DNA of 51,331 nt, from positions 1-51,331 of the forward strand of contig CALDSR010000063.1 of assembly GCA_937924505.1 (NCBI GenBank), read 5' to 3'. The position numbers and the translations under genes were made by a program. Under the pieces are notes generated by a model. The model did not search any database and was not told the DNA's origin. It saw only the letters and a program-made list of their open reading frames with translations. Below, piece after piece: positions 1 through 9,755 of the stretch. Source of the DNA: an uncultured Granulosicoccus sp. Its GTDB lineage: Bacteria > Pseudomonadota > Gammaproteobacteria > Granulosicoccales > Granulosicoccaceae. How positions within the stretch are numbered: position 1 is the stretch's first letter; each line of letters begins with the position of its first letter.

Positions 1-1
1 C

Positions 2-1288
2 AACGGAGCGGTAACACTTGCCAGCTACGAGACCCGTTTTCGAACCACCTCAGACGCAGTACAGGAGTTTCAGGTCGTGGCGGATCAATTCGATTCGGAG
101 CGCTGGGATAATGACGGCGACGGTACCAGTAACCTTGAAGAGCTAAGGGTTGGTCGCGATCCTTTTATTGTTGATACCACTGATCCGACAGGTCCTACTC
201 AGGTTCCGGCTCTGAATATCACAACCTATTCCGGTTTCGATCTTGAACTGTTCTGGCCCAATGCGACCGATGACGTTGTGGTTATAGGGTACGATATTTA
301 TCGAAATGGTGAATTGATTGAGTCAATGCTGGATGCGTTAAGTTACTACGACCCAACCGTTGAACCGGAGCGTGAATATGTTTATACCATTTACGCTGTG
401 GACAATGACGATTTCAGAAGTATTCCAACATCCACAACGGTCGTGACGCCTGCTGATCAACCGGTGACAGGAGTTGCTGCGCAGTATGCATCCATTTCCG
501 GTGGCGTAGACAACCAGGCTATTTGGAGCATCAGTGACGGTCTGACGACAACAACTGGAACGCCAACGGGCGGCTCATGCACGACCCGTGGTGGTGCAGG
601 TAGTGGTGTCGGTGTTAGCGATGGAACATTAATAAGTGAGGGTGGATCGCGACAGGGAGATGCGTTCGACAATGCGTCGTTACTCTGGGTCAATGGAGAG
701 CAGGTGGGTGGTTTCCTGCGTGCAGTAACAGAGAGTACGTCCAATTATGCGACCGTACCGTTGTCAGGTCTTGAGGTTACTGTTCAGTATCATGCAGTTA
801 GCACTTCATCGACTTTGCGCAATTACACAACACTCAGAAATGATACTGGCAGCGATATCTTCGCCATAGTCAATTTTACGAGTAATTTTGGATCAGATGG
901 GGGCACGAATATTTATACAACCAGTGACGGCGATTCCTCGCTTACAGAGAATGATCGTTGGGTTATAACTGACGATTTTTCCAGTGACATTGGAGATCCC
1001 GCAAACACTACTGTGTTGTATGGTCCCGGTGCACCACGTAGCCAGGTTGTATTCACTCAGCAGGCGGTCTTTGACTGTTGGTCATCAGATGGGCTCAATG
1101 CGCGACTGGATGTCATGATCCCCGCTGGATCGCAACGTTCGCTGATGTTCTTCCATCACTTGTCAACGTCGAGTGCCAATGCTGATTTTGAGGCGTTGCA
1201 GTTTGATACAACGCCAGCGGTTGGTAGCGCGCTTGTTGAGGGATTAAGCGCAGCTCAGTTATCTGAAATTGTTAACTGGGATTTCTAA
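2..1288 (+). CDS. C-terminal part of a large secreted/surface protein (partial, open at left edge)
   Basis: The frame is open from the first bases of the window with no stop, so the true start lies outside; the GTG at 77 is probably internal. Near the left end is a calcium-binding repeat of thrombospondin-3/EF-hand type (DNDGDGTSNLEEL). A fibronectin type III-like beta domain follows (FDLELFWPNATDD ... YDIYRNGE ... YVYTIYAVD). The last 250 or so residues are rich in Ser, Thr, Asn, Gly and Asp, as in beta-rich extracellular domains. No sortase, PEP-CTERM or autotransporter motif is visible; the protein ends NWDF. Export is inferred from composition, because the N-terminus is missing. No function beyond a calcium-stabilised surface or secreted protein can be assigned. 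Confidence 0.75.
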   Translation, partial: NGAVTLASYETRFRTTSDAVQEFQVVADQFDSERWDNDGDGTSNLEELRVGRDPFIVDTTDPTGPTQVPALNITTYSGFDLELFWPNATDDVVVIGYDIYRNGELIESMLDALSYYDPTVEPEREYVYTIYAVDNDDFRSIPTSTTVVTPADQPVTGVAAQYASISGGVDNQAIWSISDGLTTTTGTPTGGSCTTRGGAGSGVGVSDGTLISEGGSRQGDAFDNASLLWVNGEQVGGFLRAVTESTSNYATVPLSGLEVTVQYHAVSTSSTLRNYTTLRNDTGSDIFAIVNFTSNFGSDGGTNIYTTSDGDSSLTENDRWVITDDFSSDIGDPANTTVLYGPGAPRSQVVFTQQAVFDCWSSDGLNARLDVMIPAGSQRSLMFFHHLSTSSANADFEALQFDTTPAVGSALVEGLSAAQLSEIVNWDF

Positions 1289-1311
1289 TTAGAGTCAGCT
1301 GAAAGAGTGGA

Positions 1312-1333
1312 AACGCACCAATAGTGGTGCGTT
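1312..1333 (+). repeat. Inverted repeat, possible terminator stem
   Basis: A perfect 8-bp stem (AACGCACC/GGTGCGTT) with a 6-nt loop starts 23 bp after the surface-protein stop codon. The position suits a transcript 3' end, but no T-run follows, so a classical intrinsic terminator is not shown. Confidence 0.4.
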
Positions 1334-1505
1334 GAGTGGTAAATGTGATAATCCGGTGCACAAAGACAGGGGAAGTTTCATAAAAAGGTGTACACCGATT
1401 ATCTGTTGTTGAATTTCATGGCAAATTTGCTCGGTTTACTTTGTCGTTTTAAATGGGGGGCAGAGCGGGCTACCCTGAAACGGCAATCGCCGTGTCTGTG
1501 GAAAT

Positions 1506-1538
1506 GATGGCCAATGGTGATGCAAGCCATTGGCCATC
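1506..1538. repeat. Perfect 12-bp hairpin, intergenic
   Basis: GATGGCCAATGG and CCATTGGCCATC form an uninterrupted 12-bp stem around a 9-nt loop (1518-1526). It lies in non-coding DNA and has no T-run on either side. It could be a Rho-type or processed 3' end, a structured RNA element, or one copy of a dispersed repeat; no second copy was noticed in the window. Confidence 0.55.
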
Positions 1539-2063
1539 GGGCTTCGCAGATTCCTTCAAAATATCGAAATCTATCTGTGGTAGCCGGTATCGACTGAGGT
1601 CCGTATCGCGTGCTGTAGATCAGTGCACAAAATCGGGTCGAACTTAAGAGTTCGAGAACTTGCACACGTTATTAGTAAAAATAATCCTCGGTAAAAATAC
1701 CCAGTAGAGAGAAACATCGCTGCGTATCCTAGAAAGTAGTGGATATGTGCAGTGCCTTTGCTGGTCGAGTCGTTATGTTGACGAACCAAATTGTTCTAAA
1801 GGCATTCAAAGGGCAGGAGTGCGATGTTAATCGCCAGGTAATTCATACAGCGACTTACTGACTTTTTCTAGTGGCTGATATCGTGAGTAGAACAAATAAT
1901 ACAAATTTCAATCATCATTTTTTCTTTTAGTTAACGCGAGTGTTATCACAAACTACGATCTCGACTTTCGCTAGCATGTGACGCTGTAGGGACAGGCAGC
2001 AAAGTAGCAAATTTAATGCCTTGGAAACAATATGTTACGCGTGACGTAACGTCGATATTTGAA

Positions 2064-2138
2064 ATGTGTACTAACCTTAATCTATCAAGGAGGTACTTCA
2101 AGTCTTTCGGTAAGTATTGCCGGAGACTAGCAGACTAA
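2064..2138 (+). other. Possible 24-codon leader ORF abutting the glycosyltransferase
   Basis: An ATG at 2064 opens a 24-codon basic frame that ends in TAA at 2136-2138, directly before the ATG at 2139 (TAAATG). The arrangement would allow translational coupling. No clear Shine-Dalgarno sequence precedes 2064, and the strong AAGGAGG at 2087-2093 is inside the frame. It may be chance. Confidence 0.2.
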
Positions 2139-3854
2139 ATGATGCTGACAAGTATTCTTAAACTGATCTCCTATGGTTCTTCCGGTTCTACGCGGAAGAC
2201 GGATAGGTCTGTCAAACAGGCGAGTCTCTGGCAGGCGTCATACCAGGGTAGTGCTCGGACTAAACCCGTTACAGCCTGGTTGGTCATAGTCGGTATTCTA
2301 GTGCTGGCAGCACTGTTAAGACTGTTCATGCTCTCTAGTCAAAGTCTATGGCTGGATGAGGGTGCGTCACTGGCAATGACTGACTCTGGAAGTTTCAAAG
2401 GCACTCTGGAGGCGCTTTGGTCAATTACTGGTGGTGACAAGTATCAGGCAGTCTACTTCTTGATATTGAGCCAATGGCGTTCCTGGGTGGGGGATAGTCA
2501 ATTCTATTTGCAGTCTCTTTCTGTTATTCCTGGCATACTCACGCCATTATTTATCTACCTCTGCGTTAACGTTTTATTCAGCACTCGTCACGCCGTATAT
2601 GCCGCTGTTTTTGTTGCCTCCAGCGCATTTTGCATATCATTCAGTCAAGAAGTCAGACCCTATGCGTTTTTGATATGCATTGCGTCTCTTCAACTGCTCG
2701 CAATGACACCCATATTAAGGGACTCTGAGGTCACAAACATTCACCGATGGCTTTTTGCCTCAGTGACCTTGCTCGCTACCCTTAGTAGCGTATTTCTAGT
2801 GGTTTTTATTTCTGCACTTGCCTTGGCGCATTTACTTGCCTATCAGAATGTGAAAAGCTGGTTTCGTTGGTGGCTGCCTTCGGTACTATTATCAATTCCG
2901 GCGTTGTTCTACTATTCGGGGACGCCTGCAAGAACGAACTTAACTATAGATGCTGTAAACGGTACGGGCAGTCCGCTGTGGGAGAACATGATTTATGCGC
3001 TCTATTCTCACTTGGCTGGACAAACCTATGGGCCTGCCGTCAATGCCTTGAGAGAAACGGATAATGTCGTCGCCCTGTTAATGAAACATAGCTTCAGCTT
3101 AGGCCTCTTGGCCTTGCTTGGCTTGGCCTTGGTTTGGTATGTCATTCAGGCATTGCGTAACTCAACTGTGCTAAACAGTAAAGTTGCTAGTGTGAGATTT
3201 TTCGTCACGCTGTTTGTACTCTCCTTTGGCATGGCTACAGCCTTCGCGTTTGTGACATCTATCAACTGGATGCCACGCCACTCCTTCTATTTGGTAGTGC
3301 CCCTCAGCGTGTTGATATCAATTGCGGCTGTACAGAGTATTCAGGCCAGGGCCAAGAACCAATCATTGATAAGGGCTCGCTTACCGATGCTCTTTTATCC
3401 GATGCTACTTACAATTAATTTGTATTCTAGTTACCAATATTTCTTTCAGCCAGAGCATTTGCTTGACGACTATCGGTCTGCAGCAAATTACTTGTCTGAC
3501 AATGTGAGCGAAGAGGACTCCTCACTGATGCTATGGGGCGAGCCGTACCTTTTGTCATATTATGGTCATACAAGCACCAAAGGTATATGGCGTCTTGAGA
3601 ATCCTAATCTGATAATGAGTGAGATAGAAGAGGCGGCATTGGTCAGCGATGATGTCTATATTGTTATCAATCGAGAATCGACCTGGGAACGATACTCTGA
3701 CGCATTGTTAGGACAGCTCAATCAATCGTACAAGCTGGTGGCGAAGGCTCAATTCACCAACTTTACTATCTATGGATTAGAGACGAACAGCACGGCACTT
3801 GCCATAAATACTCAAGATGTCCAGGACGTTCAAGATGTGCAAGATGTTCAATAG
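2139..3854 (+). CDS. GT-C (ArnT/PMT-like) membrane glycosyltransferase
   Basis: A 571-aa polytopic inner-membrane protein. The first helix is near residues 46-64. It is followed by LWLDEGAS (70-77), whose Asp-Glu pair in the first periplasmic loop is the catalytic/metal signature of GT-C enzymes that use polyprenyl-phosphate sugars. A second family motif, SQEVRPYAF, is at 169-177. About ten further hydrophobic segments follow, then a soluble C-terminal part from about 440. The likely role is transfer of a lipid-linked sugar to a protein or glycan on the periplasmic face; the acceptor is unknown. An in-frame TAA at 2136 excludes an upstream start; GGAG at 2122-2125 is a plausible but distant ribosome site. 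The C-terminus ends in a DVQ tandem repeat. By eye, base composition looks more AT-rich than in the housekeeping region, which may reflect transfer. Confidence 0.8.
   Translation: MMLTSILKLISYGSSGSTRKTDRSVKQASLWQASYQGSARTKPVTAWLVIVGILVLAALLRLFMLSSQSLWLDEGASLAMTDSGSFKGTLEALWSITGGDKYQAVYFLILSQWRSWVGDSQFYLQSLSVIPGILTPLFIYLCVNVLFSTRHAVYAAVFVASSAFCISFSQEVRPYAFLICIASLQLLAMTPILRDSEVTNIHRWLFASVTLLATLSSVFLVVFISALALAHLLAYQNVKSWFRWWLPSVLLSIPALFYYSGTPARTNLTIDAVNGTGSPLWENMIYALYSHLAGQTYGPAVNALRETDNVVALLMKHSFSLGLLALLGLALVWYVIQALRNSTVLNSKVASVRFFVTLFVLSFGMATAFAFVTSINWMPRHSFYLVVPLSVLISIAAVQSIQARAKNQSLIRARLPMLFYPMLLTINLYSSYQYFFQPEHLLDDYRSAANYLSDNVSEEDSSLMLWGEPYLLSYYGHTSTKGIWRLENPNLIMSEIEEAALVSDDVYIVINRESTWERYSDALLGQLNQSYKLVAKAQFTNFTIYGLETNSTALAINTQDVQDVQDVQDVQ
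3813..3848 (+). repeat. 9-bp tandem repeat, four copies, at the 3' end of the glycosyltransferase gene
   Basis: Four 9-bp units of the type CAAGATGTN encode (QDV)4 immediately before the final Gln and the stop codon. Units differ at a few third positions. The reading frame is kept, so copy-number change would only lengthen or shorten the tail. Confidence 0.85.
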
Positions 3855-3911
3855 GACGACCACTGCAGTATTTGGGTAAAGACTGTTCCCAATGAGAAAG
3901 CGAACTTCATA

Positions 3912-5423
3912 TCAAGCACGCCTGTTCATCAGAATATCCAGATCCTCTGTCGACAGCTCTTCTTCAGGTTCACGCTTTGGTTCAACTAGCAGCATGCCGA
4001 TGATGATGATTACCAGCGCGACCAGGGCAGTAGGTGTAAGAGTTTCCCGCAGAAGAAAAACGCTGATGGTGATGCCGCCAATGGTTTGAATATAGGCGGT
4101 CTGGCTCGCGAAGACAGGGCCTGCGCTGAGTGTCAGCTTAACAAAAACCAACATTGAAACTAACGCGATTATTCCCCAGATGATCACACCTGCGGCGGCA
4201 TCGGGTGGGATGGTGTTCAGGGGTATGAATTCATCTTGGATCCAGGCAATCGGTAACATGATTATTATGCCAGCGACAGAGGCCAGGCCCAGGGTCGTTA
4301 GCGGCGAGGTGTTCACGTTGCGCGATGAGTCAACCAGAATATCTATAGCGGCGTAACCAAGCGGGACTCCGAGAGCAAGGATGGCCCAGAGCACATTTGT
4401 TGATCCTTCTCCGGAGGAGCGTTGTGCGTAAACCGCGAGAACTACCCCGACGATACCCAATAGAACGCCAGATGCTTTCTTTACTGTGACGTTCTCAAGT
4501 CGCATTATCGCTGAGTATGCGTACACCATAAGAACTTCCGTGACCATGATGATGATGATCACAGAGGCTTCAATATGTTCTGAGGCTTTGAGTAGTAAAA
4601 GATCGCCAAGTATGACGGTGAAGAATCCCCACAGGAGGAAGTATACGATGACGTAGAAGCTCGGTTTGGGTAAGTCTTTTTTATATACCGATCTCGGTAT
4701 GGTTAATATCACTATCACCACGTTCAGCCAGATCGCCATGCCGATGGAGCTGAGATTGAACTGACTCAACCATTTGGCAGCAGGTGCATCGAGGCCAAAA
4801 AACAAGCCTGCCAGTAGTAGAAGTCCAAAGCCGCGTATGGTTTGAGCTTGGTGTTTGAGCCGGCGTTCTCGATCATAGATTCTCTGTGCCATGTCAGAAA
4901 ACACCGAGGCGAAGCTTGCCATCGTGCTCGTGCCGCTGGCAATGGCATTCAATCGCAACTGTTTAGGATTATAAATGGATTGTTCGAGCAATTTACTGGC
5001 ACGCGTCAGTCGTTCGATCTGATGCACCATTTCAATTTCTCTGTCACGATTTTTCTTGATCAGCAAGCCGGCCTTGATCCTCGCTTTCAGTACGGGGCGA
5101 GGAAAGTTCTTGGGAAGAAAATCCTCAGCACCCATCTTTATGGCTTTGATGACCTGGCTTCTATCGTTTTCGTGCGCAGATATGACAATAACTGGAATGT
5201 GTTTGAGAGCAGCTTGTCGGCGTAACCAATCCAGAACCGAGAAGCCGTCTGTATCGGGCATTTCGATATCGAGTAAAAGTATATCGACCGGGTTATGTTG
5301 TAAATGCGACATGGCATCTGCCGCATTGGTAGCAGTTTCGACGTCGTATCCGAGCCCGGATACAGCAAGTTCAATTTTTTTAAGTTGCGTTGCCTGGTCG
5401 TCGACGATCAGAATTCTGCTCAT
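3912..5423 (-). CDS. Receiver domain-EamA/DMT transporter fusion, copy 1
   Basis: 503 aa. Residues 1-125 are a complete CheY-like receiver: acidic pair D8-D9, phospho-acceptor D52 (LLLDIEMP), S82 and K105. Residues 126-195 are a charged helical linker resembling HAMP-like signalling helices (FASVFSDMAQRIYDRERRL). From about 197 to 485 there are about ten hydrophobic helices with the two-repeat layout and the late motif GPVFASQTAYIQ of EamA/DMT transporters. An acidic tail follows. The inferred role is an inner-membrane transporter, or transporter-like sensor, whose state is set by phosphorylation of its cytoplasmic receiver. The gene is divergent from the haem-protein/kinase genes and is a paralogue of the gene at 9756-11288. 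No DNA-binding output is present. I know of no characterised protein with this fusion; the substrate is unknown. Confidence 0.85.
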   Translation of the reverse strand: MSRILIVDDQATQLKKIELAVSGLGYDVETATNAADAMSHLQHNPVDILLLDIEMPDTDGFSVLDWLRRQAALKHIPVIVISAHENDRSQVIKAIKMGAEDFLPKNFPRPVLKARIKAGLLIKKNRDREIEMVHQIERLTRASKLLEQSIYNPKQLRLNAIASGTSTMASFASVFSDMAQRIYDRERRLKHQAQTIRGFGLLLLAGLFFGLDAPAAKWLSQFNLSSIGMAIWLNVVIVILTIPRSVYKKDLPKPSFYVIVYFLLWGFFTVILGDLLLLKASEHIEASVIIIIMVTEVLMVYAYSAIMRLENVTVKKASGVLLGIVGVVLAVYAQRSSGEGSTNVLWAILALGVPLGYAAIDILVDSSRNVNTSPLTTLGLASVAGIIIMLPIAWIQDEFIPLNTIPPDAAAGVIIWGIIALVSMLVFVKLTLSAGPVFASQTAYIQTIGGITISVFLLRETLTPTALVALVIIIIGMLLVEPKREPEEELSTEDLDILMNRRA

Positions 5424-5619
5424 TTTTACGGTCTATGCACGCTTGTTGGTACTTTAAACTGTTTACGTCGGAGGAGAATATCGCGATTGCGTCCTACGTT
5501 ATACACGACAGCATGTGTGCGAGTATTTCTGAGCAAATTTTAGAAGGATTCGTATATCAATACGTCCTCTTTTATATAAGAATTCTCTATACTGATCAGA
5601 GGTTTGAGGGAGTCGTATT
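5424..5619. promoter_or_regulatory. Divergent promoter region of the phosphorelay locus
   Basis: A 196-bp AT-rich gap between the divergent starts of the receiver-EamA gene and the haem-protein gene must drive both transcripts. TATACT at 5588-5593 is a candidate -10 box for the plus strand, without a convincing -35. GAGGGAG at 5606-5612 is a good ribosome site 7 nt before the ATG at 5620. An imperfect dyad (GGA..CGTAT/ATACGTCC) lies around 5546-5567. Confidence 0.45.
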
Positions 5620-6465
5620 ATGTATAACGGGAGCTATTTTGCGCCTATTCCTTTGTATAGGGCCAATCGATTTGCACCGATTATAATCAGTGGTGAAAAA
5701 ACCAATTGGCGAATGAGAACACTCGCGACTATTTTGACGTGGTCTCTGCTCACCACAATTTTTCCAGCTTTTACAAAAGTAGCTCGTGCTGACGAAAGTA
5801 GTCTGAGTACCGCTTTGATGCTTGCAGATATTCTAAGAGCTGCGAGAAGAGAAATCGCTAGTCAGCAGCCGACGATAAATGATCAATCGCTTGGTGACAA
5901 GGGGCTAAGCGGCGATGTCGTGCAAAAAAATATTATCGCTCGTCTCGAGGAGTTGCGGGAGCCAGGCGTTCTCACTCAGCCTGCAGATGAGCGAGAGGCA
6001 AAGCTAATCAAAGCACAGCTTGATTCGATGCGCGAAATCCTTGACGAGAATCAATCGCTGATAAACAACAAAGGCATAGGATTCAAAGGTTTTGTACCGG
6101 CTGTTTTTGCACAGTTATCCAACGAGCGCTTTGGTGAGAAGGTGGGTGATATTGCTGAGATAAAAGTCACGGCACCGTTGGAATTTGTGCGTAATCGTAA
6201 ATCGCGACCGGATAGATGGGAGCTTGGTGTTCTCGAAAATCGTTTCAAGTCAGACGAGTGGGTTCGTGGAGAACTGTATTCTGAAGATGCCGAAGGCAAA
6301 CGTGGCTCCGCTTTTCGGGTCATGGTGCCGGAGTACTATGGTGAGGTTTGTCTTGCTTGTCACGGAAGCCCCAAAGGCGAAGTGGACGTTACCGGTTATC
6401 CCAAGGAAGGTGGCCGCGTGGGGGATCTCGGTGGCGCTATCAGTATAACAATTTACGATAAGTGA
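5620..6465 (+). CDS. DUF3365 (Tll0287-like) periplasmic c-type haem protein
   Basis: 281 aa from the ATG at 5620. The C-terminal half carries CLACHGSPKG with the haem-c motif C244-x-x-C247-H248, followed by GGAISI, the hallmark of DUF3365 proteins that bind haem in a PAS-like fold. A good signal peptide runs from Met32 and ends VARADES. GAGGGAG 7 nt before ATG 5620 supports the longer form, while signal-peptide geometry favours Met32 (5713), so the start is uncertain. The mature protein should be periplasmic. Lying 37 bp before a hybrid kinase that has a periplasmic segment, it is plausibly a redox, gas or small-ligand sensor feeding that kinase. This is inference; an electron-transfer role is the alternative. 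Confidence 0.8.
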   Translation: MYNGSYFAPIPLYRANRFAPIIISGEKTNWRMRTLATILTWSLLTTIFPAFTKVARADESSLSTALMLADILRAARREIASQQPTINDQSLGDKGLSGDVVQKNIIARLEELREPGVLTQPADEREAKLIKAQLDSMREILDENQSLINNKGIGFKGFVPAVFAQLSNERFGEKVGDIAEIKVTAPLEFVRNRKSRPDRWELGVLENRFKSDEWVRGELYSEDAEGKRGSAFRVMVPEYYGEVCLACHGSPKGEVDVTGYPKEGGRVGDLGGAISITIYDK

Positions 6466-6502
6466 TCGCGAAAACAAGTATTGGGCTCAGTAGATTGCTT
6501 GT

Positions 6503-9500
6503 ATGAAGAATCTCTCGATTGTTTCGCGCTTGATGTTGCTGTGCACATGTCTACTTGCCGTACTGATAGGTTCTAGTGTCTATCTGAACAGAGCCTTGTC
6601 ACATAGTACAGATACACTTCTTGAAGAGACCAGGCTCGTTGGTGTGATGACTAACGCCAATGCTGCGGCTAATGCCTTTGGTGATCTGAAGTACTGGTTG
6701 ACTGATCTGGCTGCAAGTCTGCTCGTGCGTTCTGAGCTGGAAGCGGAATCTGCACGCGAGCGACTGGAAGCAGAATTGGAACTTCTGGCGCCCGACAAAC
6801 CGGAATTGGTCAATGCCATCAAAGCCGATGTTGACAAAATGGTTGAGCAATCGCTCAATGCAGTAGACGCTTATACAGATTCACAGCGTGTGATGGGAAA
6901 CACCTTGATGGCAGCTTCACGTGGCTACATCATGAAAGTTGATGAACATTTTGCCGAATTGGTACGTGATCTTGATTCCCAAGTACAAGCGCACAGCACA
7001 AGTGCGCTTGAAGCGACTGGCAGGACAGAGCGAAATTCTTTCTGGCTGACGGCGACCGCAAGCCTTCTGGGTCTGTTGCTTACCGCATGGGTTGTTCAAT
7101 CTATCCGCTCACCGTTGAGAAGTCTCGTATCGGCGATGGGTGATATCACCAGTGGAAATCTGGATACAGAGATACCAGAACCAGGGCATGACGAGATTGG
7201 GGCGATGTCTCGCACATTGAGTTTGTTTCGCGATAGTACGCGTGAACGTAACCGCTTGCAGCAAGAACGGGACAATACAGCCAGTGCGCTTCAGGAAACG
7301 CAATCTCAGTTGAACGCTGCGCTGGATAGTATGTCGGACGGCTTCTGCCTGTATGACAACAATGATCGTCTGTTGTTATCCAATGACCGTTTTCGAAGCG
7401 GGTTGCATCCAGGGATGGATGAACTATTTACTGAGGGTGTCACGTTTGAAGCGATTGTTCGGGAATCCGTACGTCGTGGTTTGATACCGGAGGCAAATGA
7501 CGACCCTGAAGCGTGGGTGTTGGAGAGAGTCAAGCGCCATAAAAATCCGGGTTCTGCGTACGAGCAAGAAAGACTGGATGGCCAATGGCTGCGCATAGAT
7601 GAACGACGAACCGCCAGTGGTGGAACGGTATCAATCTATTCGGATATCTCGGAGCTGAAACACCGCCAGCACCTCCTGGCAGAGGCAGCCGAGGCGAAGG
7701 ATGCTGTGTTGAACGAGTTGAATGTCGTGCTCGAAAATATCGATTACGGCGTCTTGTTCATGGACAGTGAGTTTGATATACATATAACCAATAACGCTTA
7801 CAGAAAGCTTTGGAATATTCCAGAGTCATTCTACAAAGACAAGCCCACACTATTTGACGATATGGCTTATACCCGCGAGCACGGAGTCTATTCAGTACCC
7901 GATGATGAGTGGGATGATTTTGTCACAGCAAGGATCGCAGCCATTCGTTCAAATACCGGTGAGCGTCAGGAATTGTCACTCGCGGACGGCAGAACATTGC
8001 AGCATCAATGTATTTCTCTGCCAACCGGTGGGTATATGTTGACGTACTTTGATATCACTGAACTTAAGGAGGCCGAGGCAACCATGCGTTCGGCACGTGA
8101 TATCGCCGAACAGGCAACCTCAGCGAAAAGTACGTTTCTCGCGACCATGAGCCATGAGATCAGAACGCCGATGAATGGCATCATTGGTATGAGTAATCTT
8201 ATGTTGAACACTGATCTTGATAAAGAACAGGAGGATTTCACTCGTACCATTGTTGATAGTGCTGAATCGCTGTTGACAGTAATCAATGATGTGCTTGATT
8301 TTTCCAAGATAGAGGCGGGGAAATTTGATCTGGATCCGCAAGTCACCGACTTGCGTGAGTGCATCGAAGGCGCATTGGATCTTGTGACAACCAGCGTAGA
8401 CAAAAAAAATCTCAACCTTGCTTATTTACTTGAGCGGGATACGCCAGAAGGTGTTATCGCCGATGCTGGCCGGTTACGGCAGGTATTGCTCAATCTCCTG
8501 AACAATGCGATTAAATTTACCAGTAAGGGTGAGATAGTCTTACGTGTGGCACTTGCATCTCCAGATGATGAAACCGTTCTGACGCACAATGCCAAAGACG
8601 TTTCCGAATCACACACAGTTATACACTTCTCGGTGTCTGATACGGGAATTGGTATTGCTAAAGACAAAATCGGTATGTTGTTCAATTCCTTTTCGCAAGT
8701 GGATGCATCAACGACCCGCATCTATGGGGGTACTGGTCTCGGCTTGGCGATATCCAAAAATCTTGTTGAGATGATGGGTGGACGCATATGGGTCGAAAGC
8801 GAACTTGGAAAAGGCACAACCTTTCATTTCACCACGGTTTTCCCCACAGCCTCGATTGACAGACGGGTTGCATTGCATGAAATAAAACCGGATTTGGCCA
8901 ACAAGAAGCTCTTGATCGTCGATGACAATTTGACGAATCGGAAAATATTGTCAATTCAGGCCGAGGAATGGGCCATGTCTAGCGAGCAAACAGAGTTTCC
9001 CCTTGAGGCGTTGGGCTGGATTCGCGAGGGGCAACACTATGATATTGCCATTCTTGATATGAGTATGCCTGAAATGAACGGAATCGAGTTGGCTCGAAAA
9101 ATTCGCCAATACCGATCATCACAGGAGTTGCCGCTTATATTGCTGAGTTCCCTGGCGACGTTGTCCGATGTGCCCAAGAGTGAGCTTGAAGAGGCTGAAT
9201 TTTCTGCCAAGTTGGCGAAGCCAATAAAGCCTTCGGCCTTGCTCGATATCATGATGGATACGTTTTCGGATCAAGCAAGTACGTTCAAGCGGCGTGATAA
9301 AAACAAGAATCAAGAGTTTGATAAAGAGTTGGCGATAAAAATGCCGCTGCATATCTTACTGGTCGATGACAACAAGACCAATCAGAAACTCGCATCATTG
9401 GTGCTGGGTCGCTTGGGCTATAAACCCGATATCGCCTCAAATGGCTCTGAGGCGGTCAGTAAACAGCTCGACTCCAACTATGATGTGATCCTGATGGATA

Positions 9501-9724
9501 TCGAAATGCCTGAAATGGATGGGGTTGATGCGACAAAGGCGATTCGCGCTGCGGAAAGCGGTAACGCCAAACCGGTGTATATAGTTGCGACGACGGCTAA
9601 CGCAATGCAAGGTGACCGAGAACGTTATCTCGCCGCAGGAATGGATGGCTATGTGAGCAAGCCCATTCGCATTAGCGAACTTGTGAACGCACTTGAAGTC
9701 GCTTACGAGGTACGCAATGTTTGA
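6503..9724 (+). CDS. Hybrid sensor histidine kinase with HAMP, two PAS, HisKA, HATPase and two receivers
   Basis: 1073 aa. TM1 is about residues 8-28, a helical periplasmic part 30-178, TM2 179-200 and HAMP 200-253. Two PAS domains span about 270-385 and 410-525. HisKA carries the phospho-acceptor His551 ([11 protein letters not shown]). HATPase_c shows the N box (NLLNNAIKF), G1 (DTGIGI) and G2 ([10 protein letters not shown]). Two receivers follow with acceptors Asp852 ([11 protein letters not shown]) and Asp999 ([11 protein letters not shown]); both keep the acidic pair and the Lys, so both look active. There is no HPt domain in the protein; a separate HPt gene lies at 11294-11647. Placed between the haem protein and the second receiver-EamA gene, it is the probable entry point of a phosphorelay to the two receiver-transporters. 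Confidence 0.93.
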   Translation: MKNLSIVSRLMLLCTCLLAVLIGSSVYLNRALSHSTDTLLEETRLVGVMTNANAAANAFGDLKYWLTDLAASLLVRSELEAESARERLEAELELLAPDKPELVNAIKADVDKMVEQSLNAVDAYTDSQRVMGNTLMAASRGYIMKVDEHFAELVRDLDSQVQAHSTSALEATGRTERNSFWLTATASLLGLLLTAWVVQSIRSPLRSLVSAMGDITSGNLDTEIPEPGHDEIGAMSRTLSLFRDSTRERNRLQQERDNTASALQETQSQLNAALDSMSDGFCLYDNNDRLLLSNDRFRSGLHPGMDELFTEGVTFEAIVRESVRRGLIPEANDDPEAWVLERVKRHKNPGSAYEQERLDGQWLRIDERRTASGGTVSIYSDISELKHRQHLLAEAAEAKDAVLNELNVVLENIDYGVLFMDSEFDIHITNNAYRKLWNIPESFYKDKPTLFDDMAYTREHGVYSVPDDEWDDFVTARIAAIRSNTGERQELSLADGRTLQHQCISLPTGGYMLTYFDITELKEAEATMRSARDIAEQATSAKSTFLATMSHEIRTPMNGIIGMSNLMLNTDLDKEQEDFTRTIVDSAESLLTVINDVLDFSKIEAGKFDLDPQVTDLRECIEGALDLVTTSVDKKNLNLAYLLERDTPEGVIADAGRLRQVLLNLLNNAIKFTSKGEIVLRVALASPDDETVLTHNAKDVSESHTVIHFSVSDTGIGIAKDKIGMLFNSFSQVDASTTRIYGGTGLGLAISKNLVEMMGGRIWVESELGKGTTFHFTTVFPTASIDRRVALHEIKPDLANKKLLIVDDNLTNRKILSIQAEEWAMSSEQTEFPLEALGWIREGQHYDIAILDMSMPEMNGIELARKIRQYRSSQELPLILLSSLATLSDVPKSELEEAEFSAKLAKPIKPSALLDIMMDTFSDQASTFKRRDKNKNQEFDKELAIKMPLHILLVDDNKTNQKLASLVLGRLGYKPDIASNGSEAVSKQLDSNYDVILMDIEMPEMDGVDATKAIRAAESGNAKPVYIVATTANAMQGDRERYLAAGMDGYVSKPIRISELVNALEVAYEVRNV

Positions 9725-9755
9725 AAATGAGTTAGATATGAGTTGTCAGCGGTAA

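Larger units (their letters stand above)
1289..2138. other. 850-bp intergenic region
   Basis: I see no convincing protein gene here; the short open frames on both strands lack start signals and domain sense. It holds two perfect inverted repeats (1312-1333 and 1506-1538), a T-rich run near 1918-1930, a short GTTAC-N7-GTAAC dyad at 2034-2050, and an AAGGAGG at 2087-2093 that lies inside a 24-codon open frame abutting the next gene. It probably contains the 3' end of the surface-protein transcript and the promoter of the glycosyltransferase gene. Confidence 0.6.
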
